From the NCBI GenBank assembly GCA_001767435.1, contig MEKT01000021.1:1-64000 (forward strand): a DNA stretch of 64,000 nucleotides, in the 5' to 3' direction. The position numbers and the translations under genes are program-made. Source of the stretch: Acidobacteria bacterium RIFCSPLOWO2_02_FULL_65_29 (GTDB lineage Bacteria; Acidobacteriota; Vicinamibacteria; Vicinamibacterales; CAVVIG01). A model generated the notes under the pieces. The model did not search any database, was not told where the DNA came from, and was given only the letters and a program-made list of their open reading frames with translations. Positions 26,541 through 34,206 of this stretch are shown here, piece after piece (within the stretch, counting starts at the first letter, position 1; every line of letters begins with the position of its first letter).

Positions 26541-27449
26541 ATGGACGCACAGCGTACGCTTCGCCGCCAAATTTCTTGTGTCGGAATCGGGCTCCACTCC
26601 GGCAACAAAGTGCAGCTGTCGCTGAAGCCCGCGCCTGCCGGCTTCGGCATCCGGTTCCGGCGGACGGATTTGGGCGGCCACGAAATTCCCGCGACGGTTC
26701 AGCACCTGGCGGGGATTCAGCTCGCGACGGGGTTGGCGAGAAACGAAGTGTCGGTGGAAACCGTCGAGCACCTGCTCGCGGCGCTGGTGAGCATGAACAT
26801 CGACAACGTGCTCATCGAGCTCAATTCCCCCGAGGTGCCCATCATGGACGGCAGCGCGTCGCCGTTCATCTACCTGATCAACGAAGCGGGCGTCAAGACG
26901 CTGCAGGTGCCGCGCACGTACTTGAAGATCGTGCGGCCGATTGCCATCTCGCGCGGCGACAAGCGCATCGCGCTCTATCCGTCCGATCACTTCAAGGTCA
27001 CCTACAGCATCAGCTACGATCATCCGCTGCTTCGGCATCAATCACGCACGCTGCGCATCACCGAAGAGACTTTCGTCGAGGACATCGCGCCGGCACGGAC
27101 CTTCACGTTCCTCAAGGACGTGGAGATGCTCCGCCAGAACGGCCTGGCGCTCGGCGGCTCTCTCGAAAACGCGATTGTGCTCGGCGAGACCGGCGTGCTC
27201 AACAACGCGCTCCGGTTCGAAGACGAGTTCGTACGCCACAAGATCCTCGACGCGGTCGGCGATCTGGCGCTCGTCGGCTACCCGGTGATCGGCCACCTCG
27301 TCGCACACCGTGCGGGGCACGCGCTGCACACCGAGTTTGCGGCGAAGATCCTCGAGGAAACCCATTCGTGGCGGCTGGTCGAGGCCTCGTCGGACGCGCT
27401 GCCCGCGGCTGCCGCCTCTCGGGCCGCCGAGCCTCGGCTCGCCAATTAG
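26541..27449 (+). CDS. lpxC: UDP-3-O-acyl-N-acetylglucosamine deacetylase
   Basis: 302 aa from the ATG at 26541, which aligns with the usual LpxC start (MDAQRTLRRQISCVGIGLHS). A TTG at 26478 with AAAGG upstream would add 21 residues and cannot be excluded. LpxC catalyses the committed, zinc-dependent step of lipid A synthesis. Zinc ligands are visible: the His in VETVEHLLAAL and the His and Asp in RHKILDAVGD; MDGSASPF is also conserved. The C-terminal acid-base His is in VAHRAGHALH. The stop TAG lies inside a heptamer repeat. The gene proves an LPS-type outer membrane. Confidence 0.97.
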   Translation: MDAQRTLRRQISCVGIGLHSGNKVQLSLKPAPAGFGIRFRRTDLGGHEIPATVQHLAGIQLATGLARNEVSVETVEHLLAALVSMNIDNVLIELNSPEVPIMDGSASPFIYLINEAGVKTLQVPRTYLKIVRPIAISRGDKRIALYPSDHFKVTYSISYDHPLLRHQSRTLRITEETFVEDIAPARTFTFLKDVEMLRQNGLALGGSLENAIVLGETGVLNNALRFEDEFVRHKILDAVGDLALVGYPVIGHLVAHRAGHALHTEFAAKILEETHSWRLVEASSDALPAAAASRAAEPRLAN

Positions 27450-27512
27450 TCGATAGTCGATTAGTCGATAGTCTTCATGTTTGACTAACGACTAACGACT
27501 AACGATTAGCGA
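27446..27512. repeat. Inverted 7-nt-period repeat (TTAGTCGATAGTC / GACTAACGACTAACG)
   Basis: The left arm (27446-27476) starts within the last lpxC codons and supplies its stop; the right arm (27483-27512) is the reverse-complement type and ends ten bases before the convergent radical SAM stop. A seven-base spacer separates them, so a hairpin is likely and could act as a bidirectional terminator. Confidence 0.75.
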
Positions 27513-27521
27513 CCAGGTCGA

Positions 27522-28892
27522 CTATCTGATCCACATCTTCTTGACGGTCGTCTTGGATCCACACCGTTCGAACCAGTCCACGCCCTCGCTGACCAGATCG
27601 AATTTCACCGTATAGGCGCCAGGCCGATCGACGGCCGGGAACTGGAGCGGCACCGGCAGGGAGTCGCCCGGGCCGAGGGTGCGCGGCAAATCGGCGCGGG
27701 CGTAGTCGCGGTTGATGAGCGTGCCGTCTTCGGCCGAGAGTTGCGCGCCGAGGCGTACGAGCCGTCGCCCGTAGGAGGCGGCCGCCGGAAACGGCCGCGT
27801 GGAGAGGTTGTGCACGCGTGTTCGGACCTGCAGGGCACGGCCCGAGCGACCAATCAGGGGCAGGCCCGGCACGCCTGGCAGGATCGTCCGGACGTCGATG
27901 CGCGCCTTCGGCGTCGCGCCGGGAATCGCGTTGCCGAGGTTGTTGTGGTCCCACGTCTCGAGGCGGATGGCCTCGAGGTCTGGCGAGCCGCGCACGAAGC
28001 GCCGCGAGAACGCGTTCTCGGGATGGTCGGTGAGCTCCCAGCACAAACGGTCGACGCCAAGGCCGGCCGCGAGCGTTCGGGCCCGGTTCATCTCCTGGTC
28101 GGTGTCGTTCCACGTGAAGAGGATGTAGCGCCAGTTGAGGAAGGGCAGGTCGCGCCCGGCCCGCGACTTTTCGTCGGCCATCGCGCCGAGATTGGCCAGG
28201 GCGACGTCGAGTGTTCCTCGCTGCCGGTATTTCACGTAGGTGTCCTGCGACGCCCCATCGATCGAGAACGTCACTTCATCGATGCCCGAGTGAACGAGCC
28301 GCCGGGCCTCGGCTTCGGTGAACGCGAGGCCGTTGGTGCTCGTGTACAGGTAGATGTGTGGGTGGCGACTCTTGATGTACTCGCACATCTCGATGGCGCG
28401 CTTGTGCAGGAAGGCTTCGCCGTAGTTGAAGAAGTCGATCCGTCCGAGCGACGGGCCGGCTTCGTCGATGACGCGCTGGAACAAGGCGAAGTCGAGCATG
28501 CCCGCCTGGCGGGTCCGGGTGATGCCCGTTTCGGGCGCGCAGCAGGCGTCGGTGCACGAGATGTTGCAGGCTGCCGTGCACTCGATGAACATCCGGCCGG
28601 GAAGCGCGCCCGCGTCGAGCGGTCGGACCGGGGGAGCTTCGTCTTTTCGGAGCGGCAGCTTGAGCGGGCAGTCGCCGCAGAACGTGGACCCGCCCGCGTT
28701 CAGATCCTCGCGCAGCCGCGTGATGGTCGGTCCGGTCCAGACGTCGCGGATCGTCGACGCGCGCGCGTCGCCGAGCACGCGATGCCCGTAGGGGTCGGCG
28801 CAGCCGCACACCAGACGCCCGTCGCACAGCATGACGAGGATGTCCCACGGCCAGGAGCACCGGAAACGCGTGGCAAGGAAATTCAGCGACAC
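27522..28892 (-). CDS. Radical SAM protein with N-terminal Cys cluster and C-terminal Ig-like domain
   Basis: 456 aa. Residues 10-78 have Cys12, 23, 29, 31, 72 and 75 in a SPASM-like auxiliary-cluster pattern (LVCGCADPYGHRVLGD, TFCGDCPL), unusually placed before the radical SAM core. The core (about 100-330) has TAACNISCTDACC: Cys at 105, 109, 113, 117 and 118, that is CX3CX3C spacing instead of CX3CX2C. YLYTSTNGLAF and DEVTFSIDGASQDTYVKYRQ are typical of SPASM radical SAM enzymes. Residues about 350-450 resemble Ig-like domains appended to glycan-related enzymes (VKFDLVSEGVDWFERCGS). A role in sugar or surface-glycan modification is a guess. It is a single gene between repeats. Confidence 0.8.
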   Translation of the reverse strand: MSLNFLATRFRCSWPWDILVMLCDGRLVCGCADPYGHRVLGDARASTIRDVWTGPTITRLREDLNAGGSTFCGDCPLKLPLRKDEAPPVRPLDAGALPGRMFIECTAACNISCTDACCAPETGITRTRQAGMLDFALFQRVIDEAGPSLGRIDFFNYGEAFLHKRAIEMCEYIKSRHPHIYLYTSTNGLAFTEAEARRLVHSGIDEVTFSIDGASQDTYVKYRQRGTLDVALANLGAMADEKSRAGRDLPFLNWRYILFTWNDTDQEMNRARTLAAGLGVDRLCWELTDHPENAFSRRFVRGSPDLEAIRLETWDHNNLGNAIPGATPKARIDVRTILPGVPGLPLIGRSGRALQVRTRVHNLSTRPFPAAASYGRRLVRLGAQLSAEDGTLINRDYARADLPRTLGPGDSLPVPLQFPAVDRPGAYTVKFDLVSEGVDWFERCGSKTTVKKMWIR

Positions 28893-28907
28893 GGATAGGA
28901 GAAGTCT

Positions 28908-28974
28908 ACAGTTAACAGTTAACAGTTCACAGTTGCAACAGGCCGCACAACTGTCAACTGTCGACTGTCAACTA
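28908..28974. repeat. Inverted 7-nt-period repeat (CAGTTAA / CAACTGT)
   Basis: The left arm (28908-28936) is TACAGTTAACAGTTAACAGT and relatives; the right arm (28948-28974) is CAACTGTCAACTGTCGACTG and relatives. The loop is about 11 bases. The TAG stop of the minus-strand 88-aa gene (28972-28974) lies at its right edge. Confidence 0.75.
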
Positions 28975-29238
28975 TCTCCTAGGTAGCTTCTTCATATACG
29001 CCTCGAGCTTGTCGTTCTCGTACTTGACGGTGTTGAGAAACAGGCTTTCGGCGAGATACGCGCGGCACTCCTCGTCGGTCATCTGCGCGATCAGGTGCTG
29101 AATCTCCCTCACCATGTCTTCGAAAGACCGCTCGAGCGCTCGCTTCGCGGTCACTTCGCGGTAGAGCGCCTCCATGACGGCCAGGAGATCGCCGTCGAGC
29201 CTGATGTCCGCGCCGCTCGTCGTCTTGATGGTGCGCAT
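28972..29238 (-). CDS. Small acidic helical protein downstream of STAS gene
   Basis: 88 aa. I do not recognise it. It starts MRTIKTTSGADIRLDGDLLA, is predicted mostly helical, and ends in a charged helix with ENDKLEAYMKKLPRR. No membrane segment or signal is seen. It directly follows the STAS gene (one-base gap) in a sigma-STAS-small-protein order, so a regulatory role connected with the sigma factor is possible. Confidence 0.65.
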   Translation of the reverse strand: MRTIKTTSGADIRLDGDLLAVMEALYREVTAKRALERSFEDMVREIQHLIAQMTDEECRAYLAESLFLNTVKYENDKLEAYMKKLPRR

Positions 29239-29239
29239 A

Positions 29240-29581
29240 TCAGACCCCGAAGCTCTTGATGGCCGCCTGCTCGTCGGCGTGAATCTCGATGAAGTTCTGC
29301 GCGCCGGTCAGCGTGAGCATCGTCTCGACGCGCTTCTGGACGCCGCACAGCTTCAGGCGGCCGCCGCCGGTGGTCACCTGGCGGTAGAGATCCATCATGC
29401 AGCCGATTGTCGCGCTGTCCACGTAGGTGACCGGCGCGAGATCGATCAGAATCTCCCGCTTCCCGGACGTCAGCAGGCCCGTGACGGCCGACGAGAAATC
29501 GGTGAGCATCGGATACATCAGCCGGGTCTCGCCGACGCGCACGATCGAGACGCGGCCGGCCTGTTCGGTGTTGAGCGTCAT
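29240..29581 (-). CDS. STAS-domain anti-sigma factor antagonist
   Basis: 113 aa from the ATG at 29581, which overlaps the sigma-factor stop in TGATG; a longer frame to 30250 lies in another gene and is rejected. The STAS signature is VTYVDSATIGCMMDLYRQVT, where the Ser in DSAT is the usual phosphorylation site of SpoIIAA/RsbV-type antagonists. It normally binds an anti-sigma kinase and frees a sigma factor. No RsbW-like kinase is next to it here. Confidence 0.85.
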   Translation of the reverse strand: MTLNTEQAGRVSIVRVGETRLMYPMLTDFSSAVTGLLTSGKREILIDLAPVTYVDSATIGCMMDLYRQVTTGGGRLKLCGVQKRVETMLTLTGAQNFIEIHADEQAAIKSFGV

Positions 29582-30228
29582 CAGTAGGCTCCCGTGCGCG
29601 AGCGCGTGTCGGACTCCGTCCCGCTCGGGCTGAAGTCCGATCCACGCAGCTGTTTGATTTGGCGGGCGAGCTCGCTGCGCCCGCGGTTGATGCGCGACTT
29701 GACGGTCCCTTCGGGCAGACTGAGCGCGTCGGCGATCTCCTGGTACGACAGTTCCTGGATGTCGCGCATCACGACGGCCGTTCTGAGCGTCTCGGGCAGG
29801 GCCGCGAGCGCCTGGCGCAGGAGCACGACCCGATCGCGTTGCTCGAGCGCCGCCATCGGGCTGGGGTCGGGTGCGGCGGGCGTCAGTTCGTGCGCGTCCA
29901 CGCCCCGATCGATCGTCTCGCGTTCCTTGCGTACGCTTCGGTAGTGGTCGATGCACAGATTGCGGCTCACGCTGATCAACCACGTCTGGAAATTCGCGCG
30001 GCGGTCGAACGTCGCGAGCGACTTGAAGATTTTCAGGAAGATGTCTTGCGTGAGATCCTCGGCCTCGTCGTGCCGGCCGACGAACTTGTACGCCACGTTG
30101 AACACCTTGCGCCGGTGCTGTTGAACGATGAGCTCCCAGGCGCGCTGGTCGCCACGGAGGCAACGCTTGATGAGGGCGTCGGTATCGCCGGCGGCGTCCG
30201 GCGACGCGGCCGGCAGATCGGCAGACAT
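29581..30228 (-). CDS. Extracytoplasmic-function type RNA polymerase sigma factor
   Basis: 215 aa. Region 2: RAWELIVQQHRRKVFNVAYK, VGRHDEAEDLTQDIFLKIFK and NFQTWLISVSRNLCIDHYRS. Region 4: LPETLRTAVVMRDIQELSYQ and EGTVKSRINRGRSELARQ. This is the sigma-70 group-4 layout; no C-terminal extension. It heads an operon with a STAS protein and a small protein. Sigma factors coupled to STAS partners in this order are unusual for group 4, which usually has a zinc-finger anti-sigma factor instead. Confidence 0.9.
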   Translation of the reverse strand: MSADLPAASPDAAGDTDALIKRCLRGDQRAWELIVQQHRRKVFNVAYKFVGRHDEAEDLTQDIFLKIFKSLATFDRRANFQTWLISVSRNLCIDHYRSVRKERETIDRGVDAHELTPAAPDPSPMAALEQRDRVVLLRQALAALPETLRTAVVMRDIQELSYQEIADALSLPEGTVKSRINRGRSELARQIKQLRGSDFSPSGTESDTRSRTGAY

Positions 30229-30260
30229 GAGGCGCGGACGACGGGATCATAGCAGGTGAT

Positions 30261-30390
30261 ATAGTCGTTAGTCATTAGTCGTTAGTCGATAGTCCAGAGA
30301 TGGCGACGACCCCTCGGCTATCAGCTATCCGCGGTCGACCCGCGACTAACGACGGCGACTAACGACTAACGACTATCGACTAGCGACTAC
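30261..30390. repeat. Inverted 7-nt-period repeat (GTCGTTA / TAACGAC)
   Basis: Left arm 30261-30296 (TAGTCGTTAGTCATTAGTCG type) and right arm 30342-30390 (CGACTAACGACTATCGACTA type) flank about 45 bases of other sequence in the divergent sigma-lysA gap. The right arm ends one base before the GTG start of lysA. Confidence 0.8.
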
Positions 30391-30391
30391 C

Positions 30392-31636
30392 GTGGTCGGC
30401 TTCTACCAGCACAGTTCCGAGCTCGTCTGCGACGACGTACCGCTGTCGGCCATCGCCGCCGACGTGGGCACGCCGACCTACGTGTACAGCGCCGCGGCGG
30501 TTCGCGAGCGGTATCGAGCGATCGACGGGGCGTTTGGCGCGTATCCCCACGCGCTGCACTACGCGCTCAAGGCCAACTCGACGTTCGCCCTCGTCAAGTT
30601 GCTGCGGGAGCTCGGGAGCGCGGTCGATGCCAACTCGATCGGGGAAATCGAGGTCGCCCGGCGCGCGGGCTTTGCCCCCTCCGAGATCGTGTTCCCCGGC
30701 GTGGGGAAGTCGCCCGCCGAGCTCGAGTGCGCGGTGCCGCTCGGACTCAAAGCCATCAACGTCGAGTCGGCGGGCGAGCTCGCGCGCGTGGAGGCCATCG
30801 CCGCGAAGACCGGCCGTCCTGCCCGCGTGGCCGTCCGCGTCAACCCCGACATCGACGCGCGGACTCACCCGCACGTCTCGACCGGTTTGAAGATCAACAA
30901 GTTCGGCGTTCCAGTGGATCAGGCGCGGGAGCTGTTGACCTCCATGGCCGGCCGCCGGTGGCTGACACTCGTGGCGATTCACGTGCACGTCGGCTCGCAG
31001 ATCACCACCCTCGGCCCCCTCAGAAACGCGGCGGCGTTTGCCGCCGGCCTCGCCGGCGAGCTTCGCGGCGCGGGCGTCCGGCTCGAATACCTGGACCTCG
31101 GCGGCGGATTGGGCATCGCCTACGACGGTGGCGCTATCGTGACGCCCGAGGAATACGTCGCCGCCCTCGTGCACGAAGTGCGTGCGGACGGTCTGCCGAT
31201 CGTGATCGAGCCAGGCCGCTCGATCGTCGGGCCGGCAGGCGTGCTCGTCGCGCAAGTGGTCGATCTCAAGCCCCGGGACGCGTCCAGCCACTTCGCCGTC
31301 CTCGATGCCGGCATGACCGAGCTCCTGCGGCCGGCGCTGTACGGCGCGTTTCATCGCATCGAGCCCGTGCGCCCGCGCGCGAACGGTGCGCACGAGTACG
31401 AAGTCGTTGGACCGGTCTGTGAAAGCAGCGACGTCGTGGGCCGCGACCGGCGGCTTGCCAGGCTCGAGGTGGGCGACTTCGTGGCCATTCGCGACGTCGG
31501 GGCGTACGGCGCCGCCATGGCGTCCAACTACAACCGGCGCCCGCTGCCGGCCGAAGTCCTCGTCGACGAGGGCCGATGGCGGGTCATCCGGCGGCGTCAG
31601 ACGGTCGACGATATGCTGTCGTTGGAACATGAGTAG
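30392..31636 (+). CDS. lysA: Diaminopimelate decarboxylase
   Basis: 414 aa, GTG start. It is a fold type III PLP enzyme that converts meso-diaminopimelate to lysine. The PLP Lys lies in HYALKANSTFALVKLL; the HVHVGSQI and LDLGGGLGI strands of the barrel, EPGRSIVGPAG, and the active-site Cys region VVGPVCESSDVV are present. Length is normal. It is transcribed alone from a repeat-rich gap; no lysine-pathway neighbours are visible. Confidence 0.97.
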   Translation: MVGFYQHSSELVCDDVPLSAIAADVGTPTYVYSAAAVRERYRAIDGAFGAYPHALHYALKANSTFALVKLLRELGSAVDANSIGEIEVARRAGFAPSEIVFPGVGKSPAELECAVPLGLKAINVESAGELARVEAIAAKTGRPARVAVRVNPDIDARTHPHVSTGLKINKFGVPVDQARELLTSMAGRRWLTLVAIHVHVGSQITTLGPLRNAAAFAAGLAGELRGAGVRLEYLDLGGGLGIAYDGGAIVTPEEYVAALVHEVRADGLPIVIEPGRSIVGPAGVLVAQVVDLKPRDASSHFAVLDAGMTELLRPALYGAFHRIEPVRPRANGAHEYEVVGPVCESSDVVGRDRRLARLEVGDFVAIRDVGAYGAAMASNYNRRPLPAEVLVDEGRWRVIRRRQTVDDMLSLEHE

Positions 31637-31755
31637 TCGACAGTCAACAGTCGACAGTTAACAGTCAACAGTCGACAGTTAACAGTCAACAGTTGACAGT
31701 TGGAAGCCGCGCGGGTCGCAGCCCGACTGTGAACTGTCAACTGTGAACTGTCGAC
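31637..31755. repeat. Inverted 7-nt-period repeat (CAGTCAA/CAGTTAA / AACTGTC)
   Basis: The left arm (31637-31701) has eight or nine heptamers of the ACAGTCA, ACAGTCG and ACAGTTA type, starting directly at the lysA stop. The right arm (31724-31755) is ACTGTGAACTGTCAACTGTG type. A stable long hairpin is possible. The tmk ATG follows 12 bases later. Confidence 0.8.
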
Positions 31756-31767
31756 TTTTCCTGAGCT

Positions 31768-32361
31768 ATGCCCGGACATCTCATCGTCTTCGAAGGCCTC
31801 GACCAAAGCGGCAAGCAGACGCAGGCCGAGCTCCTGCGCGATCGGCTGAAAGCGGAAGGCCACAAGGCCCGCCTCGTCTCGTTTCCCGACTACGGCACGT
31901 CGATCGGCGAAGAGATCGCGCGGGCGCTGCAGGGCGAGCGCGACTACGGCCCCGACGTGATGCAGCTGCTGTACATCGCCAATCGGTACGAGCGCAGAGG
32001 CGACCTCGAACGGTGGCTCGAGGGCGGGCTCGTCCTCGTCTGCGACCGGTACGTCGCCTCGAGCATCGCCTACGGCGAAGCCCAGGGGCTCGATCCCGAG
32101 TGGCTCTTCACCGTACAGAAGTTTCTGCCCGTGCCCACGCTGACGATCCTGCTGGACATCGCGCCCGAGACCGCGGTCGAGCGCAAGTCGGTCGACCGGG
32201 ATCGCTACGAGCGCGACCTGGCCATGCAGGCCCGCGTGCGCCAGAGCTACGAGCGGCAGGCCGCGGCCCCCCACTGGGTGCGGCTCGACGGCGAGCGCCC
32301 GACGGAGGCGATCGCGGCCGATGTCGTCAACGCGGTCTGGTCACGACTGTCGCCGCCGTAA
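31768..32361 (+). CDS. tmk: Thymidylate kinase
   Basis: 197 aa. It phosphorylates dTMP to dTDP. The P-loop is FEGLDQSGKQTQ, a variant of the usual GxDGxGKST, with Gln in place of Gly and Gln in place of Ser/Thr after the Lys; the DRY motif is VCDRYVASSIAYGEAQGL. The fold and length fit Tmk, and the DRY/Arg residues are intact, so activity is plausible. It overlaps the convergent comF-like gene by 35 bases. Confidence 0.88.
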   Translation: MPGHLIVFEGLDQSGKQTQAELLRDRLKAEGHKARLVSFPDYGTSIGEEIARALQGERDYGPDVMQLLYIANRYERRGDLERWLEGGLVLVCDRYVASSIAYGEAQGLDPEWLFTVQKFLPVPTLTILLDIAPETAVERKSVDRDRYERDLAMQARVRQSYERQAAAPHWVRLDGERPTEAIAADVVNAVWSRLSPP

Positions 32362-33226
32362 GGGCTCGCACTTCGCGTACGCCGCTCTCTTCGAGTGCTC
32401 GCGCGCACGCGTCGAGCGTCGCGCCGGTCGTGCGCACATCGTCCACCAGCACGATGATTTTTCCGGAGAGCGCGGTGGCCGCCCGGGTCGCGGCAAACGC
32501 GCCCCGTACGTTGCCGTGCCGTCTGGCGGCGGCGAGCGACACCTGCGGGACCGTCGGCCGCACGCGCCGAAGCGCGGCCGACACCGGCACCCCAAGATAG
32601 CGGGCAAGGTCATACGCCTGGTCGAACCCGCGCTCCCGCCGCCGCGACGGGTGCAGCGGCACCGGCACGACGGCGTCGGCGCCGGAGAGGATCGCGGCGC
32701 CCTGTTCGCGCATCCGCGCCGCGAGCGGGCGGGCGAGCGACCGGCGGCCGTCGTACTTCAAGGCGTGCACGATGGCCCGCAGCGCGCCGTCGTACTCTCC
32801 GATCGCGCGGCAACGATGAATCGGCCGTTTCATCCTCCGGCACCGCGCGCAGCGGAACGCCGGCACGCTGATGGCACGCCACGACGGCAACGGATCCCCG
32901 CACACCTCGCAAAGGGGCGGCGTGATTGGCAGGATGGAAGCCCAGCAGCGTTCGCAGACGGGGCCCCGAGTGGGATGGTCGAGCGGCGCGCCGCACGCCG
33001 CGCAGGTCGGCGCCAGCAGGACCGACAGGAGGGCGTCGCAGAGCCTGATGTAGGGCGGATCCTCCGAACCCGCCGCAACGTTGATGCAGGGCGGGTCCTT
33101 CGGACCCGCCGCGGGTCCAACAGGTTGACCCGGCCTACACCCGTTCTGCTCAGCGTTCGATCCGCTCCGCGCTACCCCATAAGCGTTCGAGACCGTAGAA
33201 GAGACGCATCTCAGGTGTGAAGACAT
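32327..33226 (-). CDS. ComF-family phosphoribosyltransferase-like protein
   Basis: Frame open for 299 aa from the ATG at 33226, but that start lies inside rsfS and has no ribosome binding site. The conserved ComF body begins near residue 62 (LCDALLSVLLAPTCAACGAP): four Cys pairs (CAACG, CERCW, CEVCG, CARCRR) form zinc ribbons, then the PRTase loop IIVLVDDVRTTGAT and the upstream VVPVPLHPSRRRERGFDQA. Residues about 38-60 (GPAAGPKDPPCI and AAGSEDPPYI) are encoded by a dispersed repeat. ComF proteins take part in natural transformation; DprA is encoded at 37.7 kb. The real start could be a non-ATG codon within the repeat. Confidence 0.78.
   Translation of the reverse strand: MSSHLRCVSSTVSNAYGVARSGSNAEQNGCRPGQPVGPAAGPKDPPCINVAAGSEDPPYIRLCDALLSVLLAPTCAACGAPLDHPTRGPVCERCWASILPITPPLCEVCGDPLPSWRAISVPAFRCARCRRMKRPIHRCRAIGEYDGALRAIVHALKYDGRRSLARPLAARMREQGAAILSGADAVVPVPLHPSRRRERGFDQAYDLARYLGVPVSAALRRVRPTVPQVSLAAARRHGNVRGAFAATRAATALSGKIIVLVDDVRTTGATLDACARALEESGVREVRALTAATVVTRPR
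33045..33110. repeat. Tandem GGCGGGTCC palindrome at comF N-terminus
   Basis: Two related 30-base units: 33045-33074 and 33081-33110. The second contains the perfect palindrome GGCGGGTCCTTCGGACCCGCC (33090-33110); the first is a diverged form. They lie between rsfS and the recognisable comF body and are read into the comF frame as AAGPKDPP and AAGSEDPP. Confidence 0.8.
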
Positions 33227-33518
33227 GGACGATGAAATCGAAATAGTCGATGAGCACCCATTCCGAGCGAGCGTAGCCTTCGAGGTGAGCCGGCTTCGCG
33301 CCGGTGGCCTCGAGCGCTTCGATCACGCCGTCGGCAACCGCGCGGATCTGCCTCGTGTTGGCGCCCGAACAGATCACGAAATAATCCGTGAATCCGTCGG
33401 CTTTTCTCAGATCGAGCACGATGAGATCGAGCGCTTTCTTGTCTTCAGCAGCCGACACCGCGGCTGCAATCTGCCGGGGAAGACGCGGTGAATGCTTGCG
33501 CGTGTCAGCCTTGGCCAT
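33150..33518 (-). CDS. rsfS: Ribosomal silencing factor RsfS
   Basis: 122 aa, ATG start overlapping the end of nadD by 14 bases. Core: KALDLIVLDLRKADGFTDYF, VICSGANTRQIRAVADGVIE and EGYARSEWVLIDYFDFIVHV, the DUF143/RsfS family. It binds ribosomal protein L14 and blocks subunit joining during starvation. Placed last in the rplU-rpmA-obg-nadD-rsfS run. Confidence 0.96.
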   Translation of the reverse strand: MAKADTRKHSPRLPRQIAAAVSAAEDKKALDLIVLDLRKADGFTDYFVICSGANTRQIRAVADGVIEALEATGAKPAHLEGYARSEWVLIDYFDFIVHVFTPEMRLFYGLERLWGSAERIER

Positions 33519-34206
33519 TCAACCTGCCTGCCGCCGGACTCGGCTCCCGATCGTCCGGAGCTGCCGTGTACAATTCGTGCTGCTCGATGTGCTGCTCGAC
33601 GCTCGGGCCGACCAGGCCGGCAATCGACTGTCCCAGGGCGCGCCGCTCGCGGACAACCGTGGAGGAGACGTCTGCGGTCGGCGCGTCGATCAAGATAATG
33701 GACGGGTTCGGTGTCGTGGCCGGATCAATCGGAGGCCGGACCATGCGCCTCGCAAGCGTCGGCAGGCGCTCGGGCAGCTGCGAGACGGAGCAGCCCGGCC
33801 TCGAGACGACGGCGAAGTGGGCGTGATCGAGAATGCCCGGGTAGTTCTTCCACGCTTCGATGTCGGCGAACGCGTCGGCCCCAATCACAAAAAAAAGCTC
33901 AGTGGAAGCATACCCGCGTCCGCGAAGTTCTTCGAGCGTGGCCGACGTGTAGGACCGGCCGCCGGCCCGCAGCTCGAGGTCCGACGCACGCCAACCCGGC
34001 CGCCCCGCCACCGATAGCGCGACCATCGCGAACCGGTGGTAGCCCGAGGCGACCGGCTGCGCCCGATGCGGGGGCACGCCGCCGGGAATCACCAGCATCC
34101 GCGTCAGACCGAGCGCTCGTTCCGCCGCGCAGCCGATATCGAGGTGGCCTCGGTGGATCGGATCGAACGTGCCGCCGAAGACGCCGATGCGTCGCACGGG
34201 CGTCAT
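33505..34206 (-). CDS. nadD: Nicotinate-nucleotide adenylyltransferase
   Basis: 233 aa. Forms deamido-NAD from nicotinate mononucleotide and [21 protein letters not shown] contains the HxGH motif, and [13 protein letters not shown] is the late SSTxxR motif. The start overlaps the obg stop in ATGA; the end overlaps rsfS. The middle keeps [18 protein letters not shown]. Confidence 0.96.
   Translation of the reverse strand: MTPVRRIGVFGGTFDPIHRGHLDIGCAAERALGLTRMLVIPGGVPPHRAQPVASGYHRFAMVALSVAGRPGWRASDLELRAGGRSYTSATLEELRGRGYASTELFFVIGADAFADIEAWKNYPGILDHAHFAVVSRPGCSVSQLPERLPTLARRMVRPPIDPATTPNPSIILIDAPTADVSSTVVRERRALGQSIAGLVGPSVEQHIEQHELYTAAPDDREPSPAAGRLNGQG

Noticed and set aside
29240-30250. 336-aa frame covering both STAS and sigma genes
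   Set aside because: Only its last 113 residues are STAS; the rest is the wrong frame of the sigma factor gene.
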